Assembly (NCBI GenBank): GCA_964023275.1
Contig: OZ029916.1
Span: 21,459,389 to 21,523,388, forward strand
Direction of reading: 5' to 3'
Origin: Norana najaformis
Taxonomy: Eukaryota; Annelida; Clitellata; Crassiclitellata; Hormogastridae
Length of the DNA: 64,000 bases
Shown here: positions 38,412-51,044 of the stretch, one piece after another
How positions within the stretch are numbered: position 1 is the first letter of the stretch
Layout of the letters: every line of letters starts with the position of its first letter
The notes under the pieces: model-generated
The model's input: only the letters and a program-made list of their open reading frames with translations
The model's database searches: none
What the model was told of the DNA's origin: nothing
Position numbers and translations under genes: made by a program

Positions 38412-38898
38412 TTGGTAGTTTGAATCCAGTACTTATGTTCTGATGTGCTTAACAACTGGTAGTTTGAATCCAGTACTTATGTTCTGATGTGCTTAACAAC
38501 TGGTAGTTTGAATCCAGTACTTATGTTCTGATGTGCTTAACAACTGGTAGTTTGAATCCAGTACTTATGTTCTGATGTGCTTAACAACTGGTAGTTTGAA
38601 TCCAGTACTTATGTACTGATGTGCTTAACAACTGGTAGTTTGAATCCAGTACTTATGTTCTGATGTGCTTAACAACTGGTAGTTTGAATCCAGTACTTAT
38701 GTTCTGATGTGCTTAACAACTGGTAGTTTGAATCCAGTACTTATGTTCTGATGTGCTTAACAACTGGTAGTTTGAATCCAGTACTTATGTTCTGATGTGC
38801 TTAACAACTGGTAGTTTGAATCCAGTACTTATGTTCTGATGTGCTTAACAACTGGTAGTTTGAATCCAGTACTTATGTTCTGATGTGCTTAACAACTG
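38412..38898. repeat. 44-bp minisatellite, 11 copies, nearly identical
   Basis: The unit begins aactggtagtttgaatccag and ends gatgtgcttaac, starting every 44 bp from 38414 through 38854. The fifth unit has one substitution (gtactgatg). There are no spacers. Confidence 0.97.
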
Positions 38899-40679
38899 CA
38901 ATTTCGTGTGACATGTATGCTCATTATAGAGACTACATCTGGTGCTCCGGCAAGAGATGGATCAAGAATTTGAAGTCATGGGTAACAAAGTTATATTGGG
39001 GTATGGAGCATATTGAGAAAATCATTTTGAGTTGTTGTCACCTGAAATCATAAAAATTTCAGTTTATGAAGTTTAGAGAAGGTGCATCTTCCTTATGACC
39101 CCCTCAGTCCGCCCCTGACCGTTGCATACGCGTTTGTCTGCGAACCGAGTCCAATCCCATTACTCTGATCTTAGTTCGTAGTGGTCCACTGCGTGGGCTT
39201 CACAAGCAGCTGCTATGTTGGTCTACATTCATCTTATCCAACTTGTTCTTTGATTTCATTTAGTGTGTTTGGTGCTGAATGACAAGTAAAAGGAAGCTTC
39301 TGCGTGAAATTAATGTTCTCTTTATGAAACCATTCGTGGGCAGAGCCAGCATGCAATCTGTACTGTTGCGACTATGAAATATTCGGGCCTTTTGGCCGTC
39401 GCCATTGGAAGGGGAAAGAGCAGGACACTTTAGGACTGATTAGTTGGCTGGTATGGAGACCGAGCTGTGCATTGAGCTCCGGTAAACAGTCATAAAGCAA
39501 CACAGATTATATTAATGTCATTTATGGCACAATAAATATGCAAGCATTGTTGTGTAGTGTTCCTGTTTCTGCAGAAGTCCTATTATTTGTAGATTTTGTG
39601 AGCAAAGAAGTCGATTAAAAGCTCCTTATTGAGCAAATAAATCATTTATGCCCGCAACTTGCATGACCCTCTGTGCACGACAAAGTCCCTAACTAACAAT
39701 TTGGCCAAGTTATACGCCGATTCGCGGATTATCCGGGATGGTCTTCCGCAAGTAGCATGCTGGGACCCGAACGGAGACGCTTGGGATCTGATTAGGGCAA
39801 TGGATCGGACTCTAGACTGGCTCCGCTGAGTCCAGACGTAGGCTACGCCGCGAGAATATAATCCAGTAATAGCCAGTTTCTGTGCAACGGGACCGCTCTG
39901 CGTGGGGTCAGCGCCGTAATAATATTATTCTCCGGAGATCATATCAGTTGGCGTTTTAGGACGCTGCTTGTATTGACGTGAGCTCCCGTTTTAGTAAACC
40001 AGTGTGAAATTTATCGTCCACTATAGTCTTTCGTTATTGCAGACTTCGTTGTTGCAGACTCGTCTTCGTTCTTCTGTTGTGCCTAATTATAAAATTAATG
40101 AGGAAGATGATAGGGCAGTTGTCCGTGAATGATCAATTCATCTCCCGCCGGTCAGTCGGTTCGTCATGGATGGATGGCTAATTCATTTCACGGATGATCA
40201 GTTAATCCACTGCGGGTGATTGGCTATTCTACTGCGGATAATCAGTTACTCCGTTATCAATTTATCTGTTTCTGAACGAAATGCCGAGCAAAAGAGCCTA
40301 TGGGCTAGCTACTCTTACACGCATAGAATATAGCCTACATGTATTTAATTCGATTTCATAATGGCTGGGCTTTCTCTTGTAGCTACCCATTCCTTAAATG
40401 CAGACCTACCTACCATTAATATTTTGTTACCGGGGTCGTATGTAATTGTTTTTGTGATTTGGCTACCAGAGGCTCAGCCTATTCTACACAAAGTTCGGCT
40501 AATACGAAATTTGAGCACATTTTCCGTACCCTCGTCCGTCAAGAGGAAATGTACAGACCTTTGCATCCTGATCGACTGTTTGCTACTTCATACGGTATTC
40601 CAGCCTCTCTCCAGTTGGCCATTCGTGGTGGTTCACTGTATAAGTCGATAGAGCTGTGAATGGAAATCAATAGTTTCGT
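38899..40679. other. Unique non-coding stretch, CpG-retaining from 39640
   Basis: No repeats found. The part at 39640-40330 is richer in CpG (gccgattcgcggattatccg). Together with 40680-40910 it may form the 5' flank of the plexin gene. Confidence 0.3.
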
Positions 40680-40910
40680 CAATTATAAACCTCATGAGAT
40701 GGAAGTGCGAAGGCCGTGCCGACGCCGCCGCCACCGACGGCGTGGGGAGGGGAAGGGGGCCGTAGCCGACCGCAACCGATGATACTGTCGCAAGTCGTCG
40801 GGTTTCGGTGGTTTATTGCTCCGAAACGGAAGACGACCGGCTATCCCCTCGTCGCACATTAGGCCGTTCTTCGGAGATTGCGGACGAACAGTGGATAAGT
40901 TGGAGGTTGT
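40680..40910 (+). promoter_or_regulatory. CpG-rich segment, candidate plexin promoter and non-coding first exon
   Basis: A GC- and CpG-dense block (cgccgccgccaccgacgg and following) stands out from AT-rich surroundings. It ends at a consensus donor (ggttgt then gtaagt at 40911). The plexin start exon has an acceptor at 45618 and a stop just above its ATG, so an upstream untranslated exon is expected. This is the best candidate within 5 kb. No TATA box or transcript evidence supports it. Confidence 0.3.
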
Positions 40911-43900
40911 GTAAGTCTACCAGGGAGTGACCGAAATATCCGTTTCCTTTAGGATGAACGCGATTGTGAAAGGCAGATTTTGCTCATATGTAAAATAATG
41001 ATTTCTTGAAACGAGCATGCTAGTCAAATCCTCCAGAGACAAGCACTGCGTGACATGCAAAATGATTCTGTCTTTTCTTTTTGGTACCGTCACTTATAAG
41101 TCATGATTTTGTCAGCATCTACTTACCACTATGCCTTGAATTCAAGGAGGCAGGTTAGGGCATTACCTATAGTAGCTTAAATTGAAATTCTGGGTCCTCT
41201 CAAGATTAATGAAATAGATCTTGTAGTTATGTGTAACCACAGCAGCTGTCATATGTAGGACATACAAAGCCCATATGGGTACATCGTCATATGGGCTTCA
41301 TATATACATATGGAATCATATGGGCTCGTGTTATATATGAAGTTCATGTGGATATATTGTCACATGGTCATCATCTGTTGTACATATGATGCTCCTATTG
41401 GGAATGCCGGTATAATGCATGGCTCTTGGTAATTGTAAATGTACACGGTTTTATATAGCGACTGTATGGCCTTGACCCTGCAATGAATTTATTGGGTGAG
41501 ATTCTTGGTAATTCACTGTGTCTTATGCATCTGTGATTAGTGAAATGCAGGACTCAATTGTTTTACTAAAATCTAGGTTTTCAAGCAACTGGTTTACAGT
41601 CATGCTTGTTTAGTGGCAAAGCAGTTTGGCCTTATCCTCATTTATTTGTAAATCCAATCTAATAGGGTCAAACTTTATCTCATTTCAGAGAATACTTATT
41701 ATGACTTCAATGACTACTTTTAAAAATTTTAAACTCTTCATTTTCAAATGCAGAATGTAGCAGCATTTTCATTGTTTTTAATACACTTTACAAATTTTAA
41801 AGATTTGTTGACGTCATTGGCATTTAGGCAACCTCTGATGGGTCTTTCAGTTCAGCTGGGTGCTTGATCGAGATCCAATATTAACTTATTTTGCAAAAAT
41901 TAGAAAATATTATGCACGGTGATAAGTTACACGGAAATTCAGATCAGTTATTAAATGCACATAATTTCGATTAGTCCAAGTATTTTGTTTCATTTCATTT
42001 GTTCATTTGTAGACAGGGGGCGGGGTGTCAAATTGATGTTCCAGGCATTCTAATCATTAAGCCCCAAACACCAATAATCCGTCTTGAGTTTTGAGATTGC
42101 CTTTGACAAAACAATTAGGTGAGAAACAATTTGCTTATCCAGCTCTTCATGCAATCTACAGTTAAATCATTGTAGAAGGCAGTATGCAAATTAAATAGTA
42201 CATTTACAGAAGTACCCTGCCTGCTTTTTTGAGGAAATTTGTAGGCCTTTGTGTCGTTCTGTTTCCCTGGCAATCTGTATGCCTGCCTACCTACCGCTCT
42301 CGTTGCCTGTGTCAGTCAGTCTGCCTGCCTGCCTGTTTGCCTACTGCTCTTGTTTTCTGTGTCTGCCTGTCTGCCTATGTAAAAGCTGTTTGACGATTCA
42401 CTCGTATTTAGAATTGAGACTCAAGTGGCGGGATCCGGTGTTCGTCGTTTCGCGTAATTCGCCCAACTATTGGATTTTTTTTCTGCACCGCATCGGCGGG
42501 GGGAGGGTAGGGGTTCCGTGGGTCAACGGCGGGAAAAGAACGTTGGCATCGCTTCGTCGTATTCCTTGGGGTGATGTCCGTGTATGTAGTTGAGAAGGCC
42601 AAGTATAGAATACATTACGGAAATGTCCGATGGAAATGATGAATTGCCGCCGACTTGACACCCAATAACGATGCCGGATGAGCCGGGAATTTCAGATCGT
42701 TTGATCACTCGTGTCAGCGGCAGCGGATATTTCTTGGAATACTGGAACAATTTTACGGATAATTATTCTCCAGCAATGACGGCGGTTCCTGCGTGGTAGC
42801 TGCAGCGTTCCTGGAGTGACCGTAAAAAATCCAGTGGATGCTGATAAACTAGGGATGACGGTGTTAGTTGTTTTAAATGAGACGTGTCCCGTCGACCTCA
42901 GGCTAACGAGAGGAGACACTGAGGAGTGCAGACTCATTATAAATTGATTGGACACATAAAGTGTTGTCAAGGCCAAGAGACGCCAGACGTTTTGCATAGT
43001 ACCGAGACATAAGATGGGGCTGTTTGCGGATCCTTACAAATCATATTTCGGTCATTTTTATTATATAACAATTATAGGATTTTGGTCTATTTTGTTCGTT
43101 AAAATGTGGTTAACTGCTGATATAAAACTAAGTGTACTGCAGTATAATCAATATCAATGGACGTCTGTGTGGTGCAGCAAGTTTAACCGTTTCAGAGAAA
43201 CCTTATCCTATAATGTTTACTCATATAAAAAAGCTGGTAGTCTGTAAAGTTTCCTGTGTATTCGTTTCCAAAGCACTAGTATGCTTCTCAGTTGCACAGC
43301 CGCTGATTAGTTGACCATAAACTTGGGCATTTCCTCCTAATCTTTCCTTGATATGTTTACACAGACTCCTATGGGGACCATCTATATGGGTTTTACTTCG
43401 GTTAGCCTTTGCCCCTCCCTCTTACTCGTTCTTCCTTCATTTAATCTTCCTCCTTTATCTGCTCTTTGGTCCTAAACTTGGACACACTGAACCAAAGTTT
43501 TACTGCCTGATGTTCTTCGTGATGCTGTTTTCCTGTACTCTACCCTCCACAACATAATAAGATTATGGCATTGTGTTATAGCCTCGATAACACATTCTTG
43601 GGCGTTGTTTGCAGATATACTGCAGCCCCCAGGAAACCAATTTAATTGTTTGTGGCCACAAACGAATTCATGCATAATGAAAATGCATAAATCAACCTGA
43701 ACCACCCACTTAAAGTTTCTTTGATGTTTTATTTAGGAGCGTTGAGTTTGCATTTTTCTCGCGGTTAGAAAAATTTTCTGGCTTTCTGTAGGAAATCCTG
43801 TGGCTTACACTGCTACTGAGTTTGGTTCAGTAATTTGTGTTGTGGCTGTAAACTAATAATACATCATGTAGTTGCCTGTTTTGGAGAAGTCTAGTAGAAA

Positions 43901-45618
43901 TTTCTGTCTGCTTTTGTTCTTACCCCTATCTTTGGTTGTCTTTAGTGGATTGGCGTCATCTTGTTTTTCAATGACTGTAGTTTACAGCAGTTTGCAAATT
44001 GTCCACTGGCACAAGGGAATGTTAATGACCTTTTTTCTAGACATACATTGAAATTGCAGATTACTGCAATACTTATTTAAATATTATGCTAATACTTAAA
44101 CCTCTTGTGAAATGTGATAAGATGCTTGAATTCGAGGCAGTAAAGTGTTTAAAGTGTTTATGTATCACATTTTCTGCTCAAGTATATCACTGGTGTCAAA
44201 GCCGACCTCAACAGCCTGGCCATTGCGAACCTAATTTGATATAGTGCCGGTGATTAAACTGGTCTCTTGGGCTCAGATTTTGTGTGGTGTTGAGAAATTT
44301 AGGAGGTTTACATTACATGACATCACATTATGAGAACCTCTCCGTAGTGCTACTGTTTCACATTATCTTAGTGTTCCGTTGAATTATTGTGATCATTTGT
44401 AATCAGGTGGTGATTAGGAGGTAGGAAGCCTGAGCAACATGAAAATCAAATCACATCTTCTTGATGGCTAGATGACATTTGAACCTCTGATAAAAAGGTA
44501 GCTTAGCGTAGCGTCGTATAAATGTTCTCGACAAGAGATGTAGTTTGACTGAGGCATGTCTCATGTGGTCTGCATTGCCCATTTTATGCCATTCATTAAG
44601 TTTTGTTTTGGGCTTAATGTAACCGTTGCACTGAAGGTATTGACTGCAGTTTGACTCGTCCCCTGATGGTGAGGCAGATAGTTCCCTGGGTGGTCACTGA
44701 ATGCTACTGGCACAGTCCAAAACCGAAGTGACATTTATAGGGTAATATTACTGAACTCATCGCTTTGGCTCCTAACTGGATCATGCTGTTGCACGGTGCG
44801 GCTAATGGTTTCCATGGTGACTGCATCTATACTGTGTGGGTCATTAGTGACGAATTTGTACTCGGCTCACTTAGCACAGTTCTTCGAGACCAATCGACTT
44901 TGGCTGTCGCTTGTGGTTTCAGAGCAAACGCGCTGTGCCATTCGGTATCACTGCTCAGGCTTCTTTTGTGAAGTCAATAAAGAAAGAGGCAGCGGGAAAA
45001 GACGAAAACAGATGAAGTAATGGAGAAAGATTTGGAGAGGCAGAGAGATGGAGATATGGAGTTTTCCATGCCTTGTTGTGGATGTTTTCGCAGCATGGCT
45101 GTAGAATGCATTATCCTGAATGGCAGCAAATTATGATCTGTTGTCGGCAACAACTTCCAATGAAACCCTTTACAAGCATCAACACTGCTGGTTGTTTCTG
45201 GGTTGTTAGAAGACTGAAATGTTACGTTATGTTAAGTAATCAGACAGTTGTGGTAACGTAATTTCAGAGTCTCACAAAAACCATATGTACAGTGAGATTA
45301 AATCACTGAGGCTACATTTTTGAGATTAGCTAAGTATTCATGTTTTTCTGAACTAATTATGGCTTCATGTGAATAGTTCTTTGATTCAATAACCGAGTGT
45401 GTGTAGATGAGGTAAAAATCTGTCTGGTGAAACAGTTGTTTTTATTCAAATTGCATGAGGGAAGATCAAGAGGAAAATTTTCATTAGCTGTCAATTCTTT
45501 TTTGAGAAAGTGCAAAATTACTGGTGGGGTTCTATCCTAACTACCATTGTTGTGAATGACCTCACTTATGACTTTATGCATTTCAGCTTAAGACAATTTT
45601 GTGTGGTTTATTTTGCAG
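40911..45618. other. Probable first intron or 5' flank of the plexin gene
   Basis: Contains a cluster of catatggg words at 41258-41400, a truncated R3 repeat, CTGC tetranucleotides near 42270-42370 and a CpG-retaining block at 42410-42930. No coding exon is visible. Intron status depends on the unproven first exon. Confidence 0.35.
41431..41510 (+). repeat. Dispersed repeat family R3, copy 3 (truncated)
   Basis: tgtaaatgtacacggtttta, atagcgactgtatggcctt and atgaatttattgggtgagat. Only the left half of the family is kept. Confidence 0.65.
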
Positions 45619-45668
45619 ACATTTTGTTCACTTGAAAAGATGATAAGTTGACGTTTGCATCCTAAAGA
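45619..45668 (+). other. 5' UTR part of plexin exon (after acceptor)
   Basis: A pyrimidine-rich tract ending in ttttgcag gives a likely acceptor just before 45619. An in-frame TAA at 45663-45665 lies two codons upstream of the ATG, so translation cannot begin further upstream in this exon. This implies at least one non-coding exon upstream, separated by an intron of unknown length. Confidence 0.6.
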
Positions 45669-46826
45669 ATGTGGTGTAACTGTGTGTTTCCCTGTATCCT
45701 GGTTAGTCTGCTGCTACCAGAGTCCTTTGTTGGAAAACTATTGGAGTTTCCACATCCAAACCATTCCAGTCTTGTATTAAACCATCTTCTGCTTGACCAC
45801 AGGACAGGCAGTGTTTATGTGGGGGCAGTCAACAAGCTTTACCAGTTGACAGGAGAACTTGAGGTGGTGGAAGAAGTAACAACTGGACCTCGTCTCGACC
45901 ATACCCGATGTACAACAGCATTTGGCGAAGCCTCTTGCGGCGATGGTGGTACTGTTTGGTACAATGCTGTTGAGACCAACAATGCCAACAAAGTGCTTGT
46001 ACTCGATTACAGGAACAATCAGCTCATAACCTGTGGGACCATATTTCAGGGCACCTGCCAAGCTAGACCAGTGGGCAACCTGTCTTTCACTATAGAGCCA
46101 GAGGGTCGTGGTAACACAGACTACTTTATTGCTGCCAACAGTATCAACCAGTCAACCATAGCATTCATTGGACCGGGTCCAGATGATCAGAATGTTCTCT
46201 ATGTTGCCAGTACTTATACTGGAACAACTCAGTCGACTGTTAGACAGGCAGTCCCGGCTGTAAGTAGCCGTATTATTACCGGATCCAACTTATTCCGCTT
46301 TACCTACTTTGATGGCCTGACTGGTGGTACTGCCATTCACCTGAGGCGGGAAGCTGTGGAAAAATACCTGATATCATACATTGCCGGATTTACTGCTGAC
46401 AATTTTTCCTACTTCCTCACCAATCAGCCTGAATCCTTCTTGCTGGAAAACAGTGGCACGCCACCGCGTATTTCTGAGAATCATGTCTCAAAGCTCATTC
46501 AAGTGTGCAACAATGACAGGAAGTTTTATTCATATGTGGAAATTCCTCTGCTCTGCAGATCAGCCGAAACCGACTATAATCTCGTTCAGTCCGTTGCGCT
46601 TATTCAGCCGAGCGACAGCAGCACATCCCGCAGTGAAAGAGTTCTTGTTGCTGCATTTGCCAAGAGTGAGGATGGAGACACTTTGTCGCCAGCTAAAAAT
46701 TCAGCTGTCTGCCTATACCGGCTTACTGATATTCGAAAAACGTTTGCAGCCAACATCCAGCGATGCTTTTCTGCAGAGCAGAAGTTGGCAGGAATGCAGC
46801 TTAGCAACCGATTTTGTACCCTGTTG
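45669..46826 (+). CDS. Plexin coding exon 1: signal peptide and most of Sema domain
   Basis: Residues 1-386. The ATG follows an in-frame stop and opens a hydrophobic N-terminus ([13 protein letters not shown]) ending near VG at 22, a plausible signal peptide. The Sema propeller starts with the LNHLLLD and [12 protein letters not shown] strands (about 38-60). It carries the plexin-typical disulfide motif [12 protein letters not shown] (119-130), FIAAN (153-157) and the [11 protein letters not shown] segment (286-296). N-glycosylation sequons are visible at N31, N137, N160 and N245. The exon ends phase 0 at a gtgagt donor, after RFCTLL. One uninterrupted 1.16-kb exon codes most of the propeller, whereas the rest of the ectodomain is in small exons. 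Confidence 0.96.
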
Positions 46827-49800
46827 GTGAGTTCACATTACTGAAAATGCAGAGTAGACATGGGATGATGTTTACTAATCAGAAGATATTCTTGTAGCAA
46901 GGATTGAAGAAAAATCATCCTCTTGGAGATTTCCGGCCATTTTCACCTGTCATTTTTATTTTGATATCGCTAATTCCTCATAATTTTATTTTGCTCTTTT
47001 CACAAGAAATGCTTGAATAATGCGCATATTTGAAAAGTTTTATTCGTGATCAGCTGTAGCAAATACTGATGCAAGTGTGCCGGTGTTAGGCCTACCTGCA
47101 TTATGGTGTCTCCTTTCAGTTCTCTTCTTGTGTTGAAACACTAAGCCACAGCAATTTGACTGGAATGAATTACCACATAGTGTTTTCCATTTGATTGGGT
47201 ATTAACCACCACCTGATACCTTTTATATAATTCTCAACTTGCTTGCCCACCATAATCTGGCTTCTGGTTTCTATCAGAATTCGACCCGGCTTTAAAAACA
47301 GATTATGATTTTGACTGCAATTTTGATTTGAAGCAACCATCAACTGATGCCCTGGGCTTTATGGTAATGGCACTACAGAAGTCGGTAAATTAGTTTAGAT
47401 CAGATTCATAAATGTAAAAATCAAGGGTGAATCAAGACCTTATAATTAGAAGTGAGTAGGTTACAGTGGTTTCTGGGATGTGGTTGTAACACAGGTTAAA
47501 TTAGTCTTTCAAGTGTATGCCCTTTACACACTGCTGAGTCCACCACTGACAGTTGCTTGCTTATGTGGCAACTTTTCAAGAAAAGCTGCTCAGGGGTGCT
47601 GCTAATCTTGCAGCACAAAACGTTATTAAAGCAGAATGCTTTCAGCAGTACTGCAGAAGTCATTCAGTCTGTTTTAGTTAAATTCAGCTGTTTTGCAACA
47701 AAACATTCTTGGTGCTGCAAAGAAAGGCAGTTAGTTTTCTAGGTGTGAAAATTATTCTGATGAACTAGGAGAGCTTGTTTCCTCATCACTAAATTGTTCT
47801 TGATTTAAGAGATGTTTGCTACAGAGAAAAGCACAATGAAGCCATGAAATCGGCTTCTATTTCGCCTGTCTTCATTTGTTGTGTATTCACAGAACTTCAA
47901 CATTACCGAGACTTATTGTGGGGAGGCTGAGCAGAATGGTCCACTTGTTGGAACAGTTCCACTGGAATCTTCTCCAGTTATGACCTTTGACCAACTTCTT
48001 GTGACATCTGTTACTGCAACCTACATAAATCATCATGTCGTCATGTTCCTTGGTTCCTCAGACGGCTATCTTACAAAGGTTTCTGTTGTTCGATTTAGCT
48101 TGATTTAACCTGAAAATTTCGTTAAAAAACCGTAAGCATCTGCTGGGTTCACTTTTGTTCAGCACCGCTTAGGGTAAACTGTTGATTGTTTGTGCCTGTT
48201 TCATGGACCACTTTTTAAAATAAACTTCGCAGAGTCAGGAACAAAATGGTTCTGGACAAATCGGTTCCATCGAACAGTTGAGAAAATGAATCCAGCGATC
48301 CCAGCTCTGATGCTTTCAATGTGGATGCCAGCTGATTCTGTTATCAGCCTTCAGCCTTACACTGTTTGGTTGTTGTGCCACGATAAATTCCTACTGCATT
48401 AAATAGCATATTTTTATGGCTAGATCTGTAATTTAATGTAATTGGAAATGTGTAAACGTAAACCTTGATCAATAAAAATGATTTAGAATGGCAGCACTGT
48501 GCCAGGTCAGTGTCATTTGCATGTACTAGTGGCATCTGTACGGAACCAATGGACATTTACTGTATTGCCTGCACTTCTCAGTTATCTCTCACTTTCTGCA
48601 GTGTGCATGAAGCTATGGGGCAAACTAAAAATAAACCCTATGATTTCTTATTGTTTGCTAACACGTTGTATCGTGTAACTTATTAAAATGAAACTTGTAG
48701 GTGGCACTGCAGTCAGAAATGAAGTATCACTTAGTGGATAAAATTCTCATTGATCCGGATTCTGCCATCCACCGAGACCTTTCTTTTGACCCAAGTGGTT
48801 CTTTCCTGTATTCTTTGACAAAAAACAAGGTTTGAGAAGCCACCTTGAATAACTCTGATTCTCTTTATTGGTTTTGAAAGAAGTTCGCCTCACTGACAGT
48901 TTTGTGCAAATACTATTTTCGTCACCATTAATTAATAATAATATTAACTAATAATCTTACAAGTGTATTACTTATGAATGTGTAATATTAACGCAGATTT
49001 TGCAGCAAATGCTAAATTTAGTGAGGTAAGGTAGTATTTTGCATAAAAAGTATCATTTATTTGACAGTGACTGAGTCTTGGTCAGTTTTACAAAGTCTGA
49101 CTAGAGATGGATAGCAGAACAGCAGCCTTAGTTTAGCCTGCCTTAATTTGCCTTTATTTGCCTGTCTGTATTTTTCTCTTCTAGGTTGTGAGAGTGCCAG
49201 TGTCCAACTGTGAGGTATATTCTACGTGTGAATCATGCCGGTCACTGGGAGATCCCTACTGTGGATGGTGTTCTCTTGAGAGACGGTAAGCAGGATTTGC
49301 TCTTCAGTTCTGTCGTGATTTGCTTTCCTTGCAGGAAATTCTAAGTTATTTGCTCTCCTCGTAGTCCACCTGCTGCCTGTTTGCTTGTCTGAACTTTGTC
49401 TATCTCTGTTTTCCTCTATTGATCTGTCTCTGTCTCTTTCTCTCTCTCTATGTCTGTCTCTCTGTGTCTTTGTCTGTCTCATCTCTCTCTGTCTCTGTCT
49501 CTCTGTGTCTCTCTCTGTCTCTGTCTCTCTCTCTCTGTCTCTCTCTCTGTGTCTTTGTCTCTCTCGTCTCTCTGTCTCTGTCTCTCTGTGTCTCTCTCTG
49601 TCTCTGTCTCTCTGTCTCTCTCGCTCTCTCTGTCTCTCTCTCTCTAGATCGCTGTTTGCTTCCATGTCTGGCTGATGGGGTTGAGGTCTGGCTTTCTGTT
49701 TCAATGTCTCCTTGCTTTTCATTGTGTTGCAGCTGTGTTTATGCTTGATCATTTGTACATTACCTCTGAAGTTCTAGTGGCGTACCTGGACAATTGTATA

Positions 49801-50959
49801 GTGCATTTTAAGAACCTTTCAAAAAGCATCAGTGGTTTGACAGAAAGAGGTTTTTCACAGAATTTTTTGAGCAAGTAATCTACACCACATGAGTCAGCAC
49901 TGAGCAACATGTCAAGGGAGAATTATTCCCTGAAGGAAGAATTATTCCCTGCCAGGGGAAAGCAGAAAACCCAACGTATTCCATTGCTGTGTTGAAACAA
50001 GGAAAGACTGCCAATTGCAGGAGCTTTATTGCCATTTACCACATACTTCAGTAAAATTTTAGTTTAACATATTCTGAGTATATGTGTTTGTAAGGCCAAA
50101 TTTATATATGTATGTATATGTATATATCCATGTCGTGCTATGGTTTAGATGTGCACATTGTATATAGTTCAATTAGGTTGGCACTGTTACTGGTTACTAG
50201 TGTATTTGTCTTTCTTCTCTGGGTTCAGATCCTGGTGTGTGTCACATAAAATTAACAATTCACTGTCATGCCATTCAGCCCTTAAAGTCTGTACAGTGGA
50301 AGTCTTCAACAACTGATGTCACAGAAAGTGACCTACTTTGGATCCCTCTGTCTTCATTGTCCACATTTGTCTAAATTTGGTATTACACTCCCTCTCCCCA
50401 TCCCTTTCCCATCCCTTTGCTGGCGTCCACACTCCAGAGAAGTACTAAGGCCTAGGTTAGGCTACCCTGTCTGCAATGGGATGGGGTACTCTGATACTGC
50501 TCCATCCAGCAAAGGGACTCCTTGATTAGCTCCAACTCATTGTATACTGTCTGCTGTCTGATGGAAGGAGGTGCTTACGGCACAGGCTGTACTGAAATAA
50601 CTATACACCAGATTTAGATGCTGGTGTCCCCAGTGTCCCACATTTCCCCATCCACATTTGTCTGCATTTGCGTGACCCCTACCTCCCCTCTTTGCGGAAG
50701 TCCCTAATAGATGATCCCATGTTGGATTGCTATCGTTGTGTTTTTGTTTCAGCAGAGAGTCCTTCAACCTCTAGGTTGATGCCTACATATACATACACAC
50801 ATGCATTTATGCATAAACAAAGAATGATGCTTCTGTTGATGGTTATTTATACACCATTAAGGTGTGATATGTGCAGGAATATGTTCAGAATAAATAAATA
50901 CTATATACAGTATGTTCACATACTATATAATACATAGTATTTATGTTTGTATGTATATG

Positions 50960-51044
<85 letters not shown>

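Noticed and set aside
38412-38898. CRISPR-like regular direct repeats
   Set aside because: The units abut with no unique spacers and the genome is eukaryotic. It is a minisatellite.
49222-49752. 176-codon Arg/Glu-rich frame and several Ser/Leu-rich frames
   Set aside because: Artefact of the CT microsatellite inside plexin intron 4; it even overlaps a real exon on the other strand.
50218-50292. Possible PSI1 exon reading [15 protein letters not shown]
   Set aside because: It has an AG acceptor and suitable first phase, but it lies in a tRNA-like SINE fragment and has no donor that restores the phase to exon 6.
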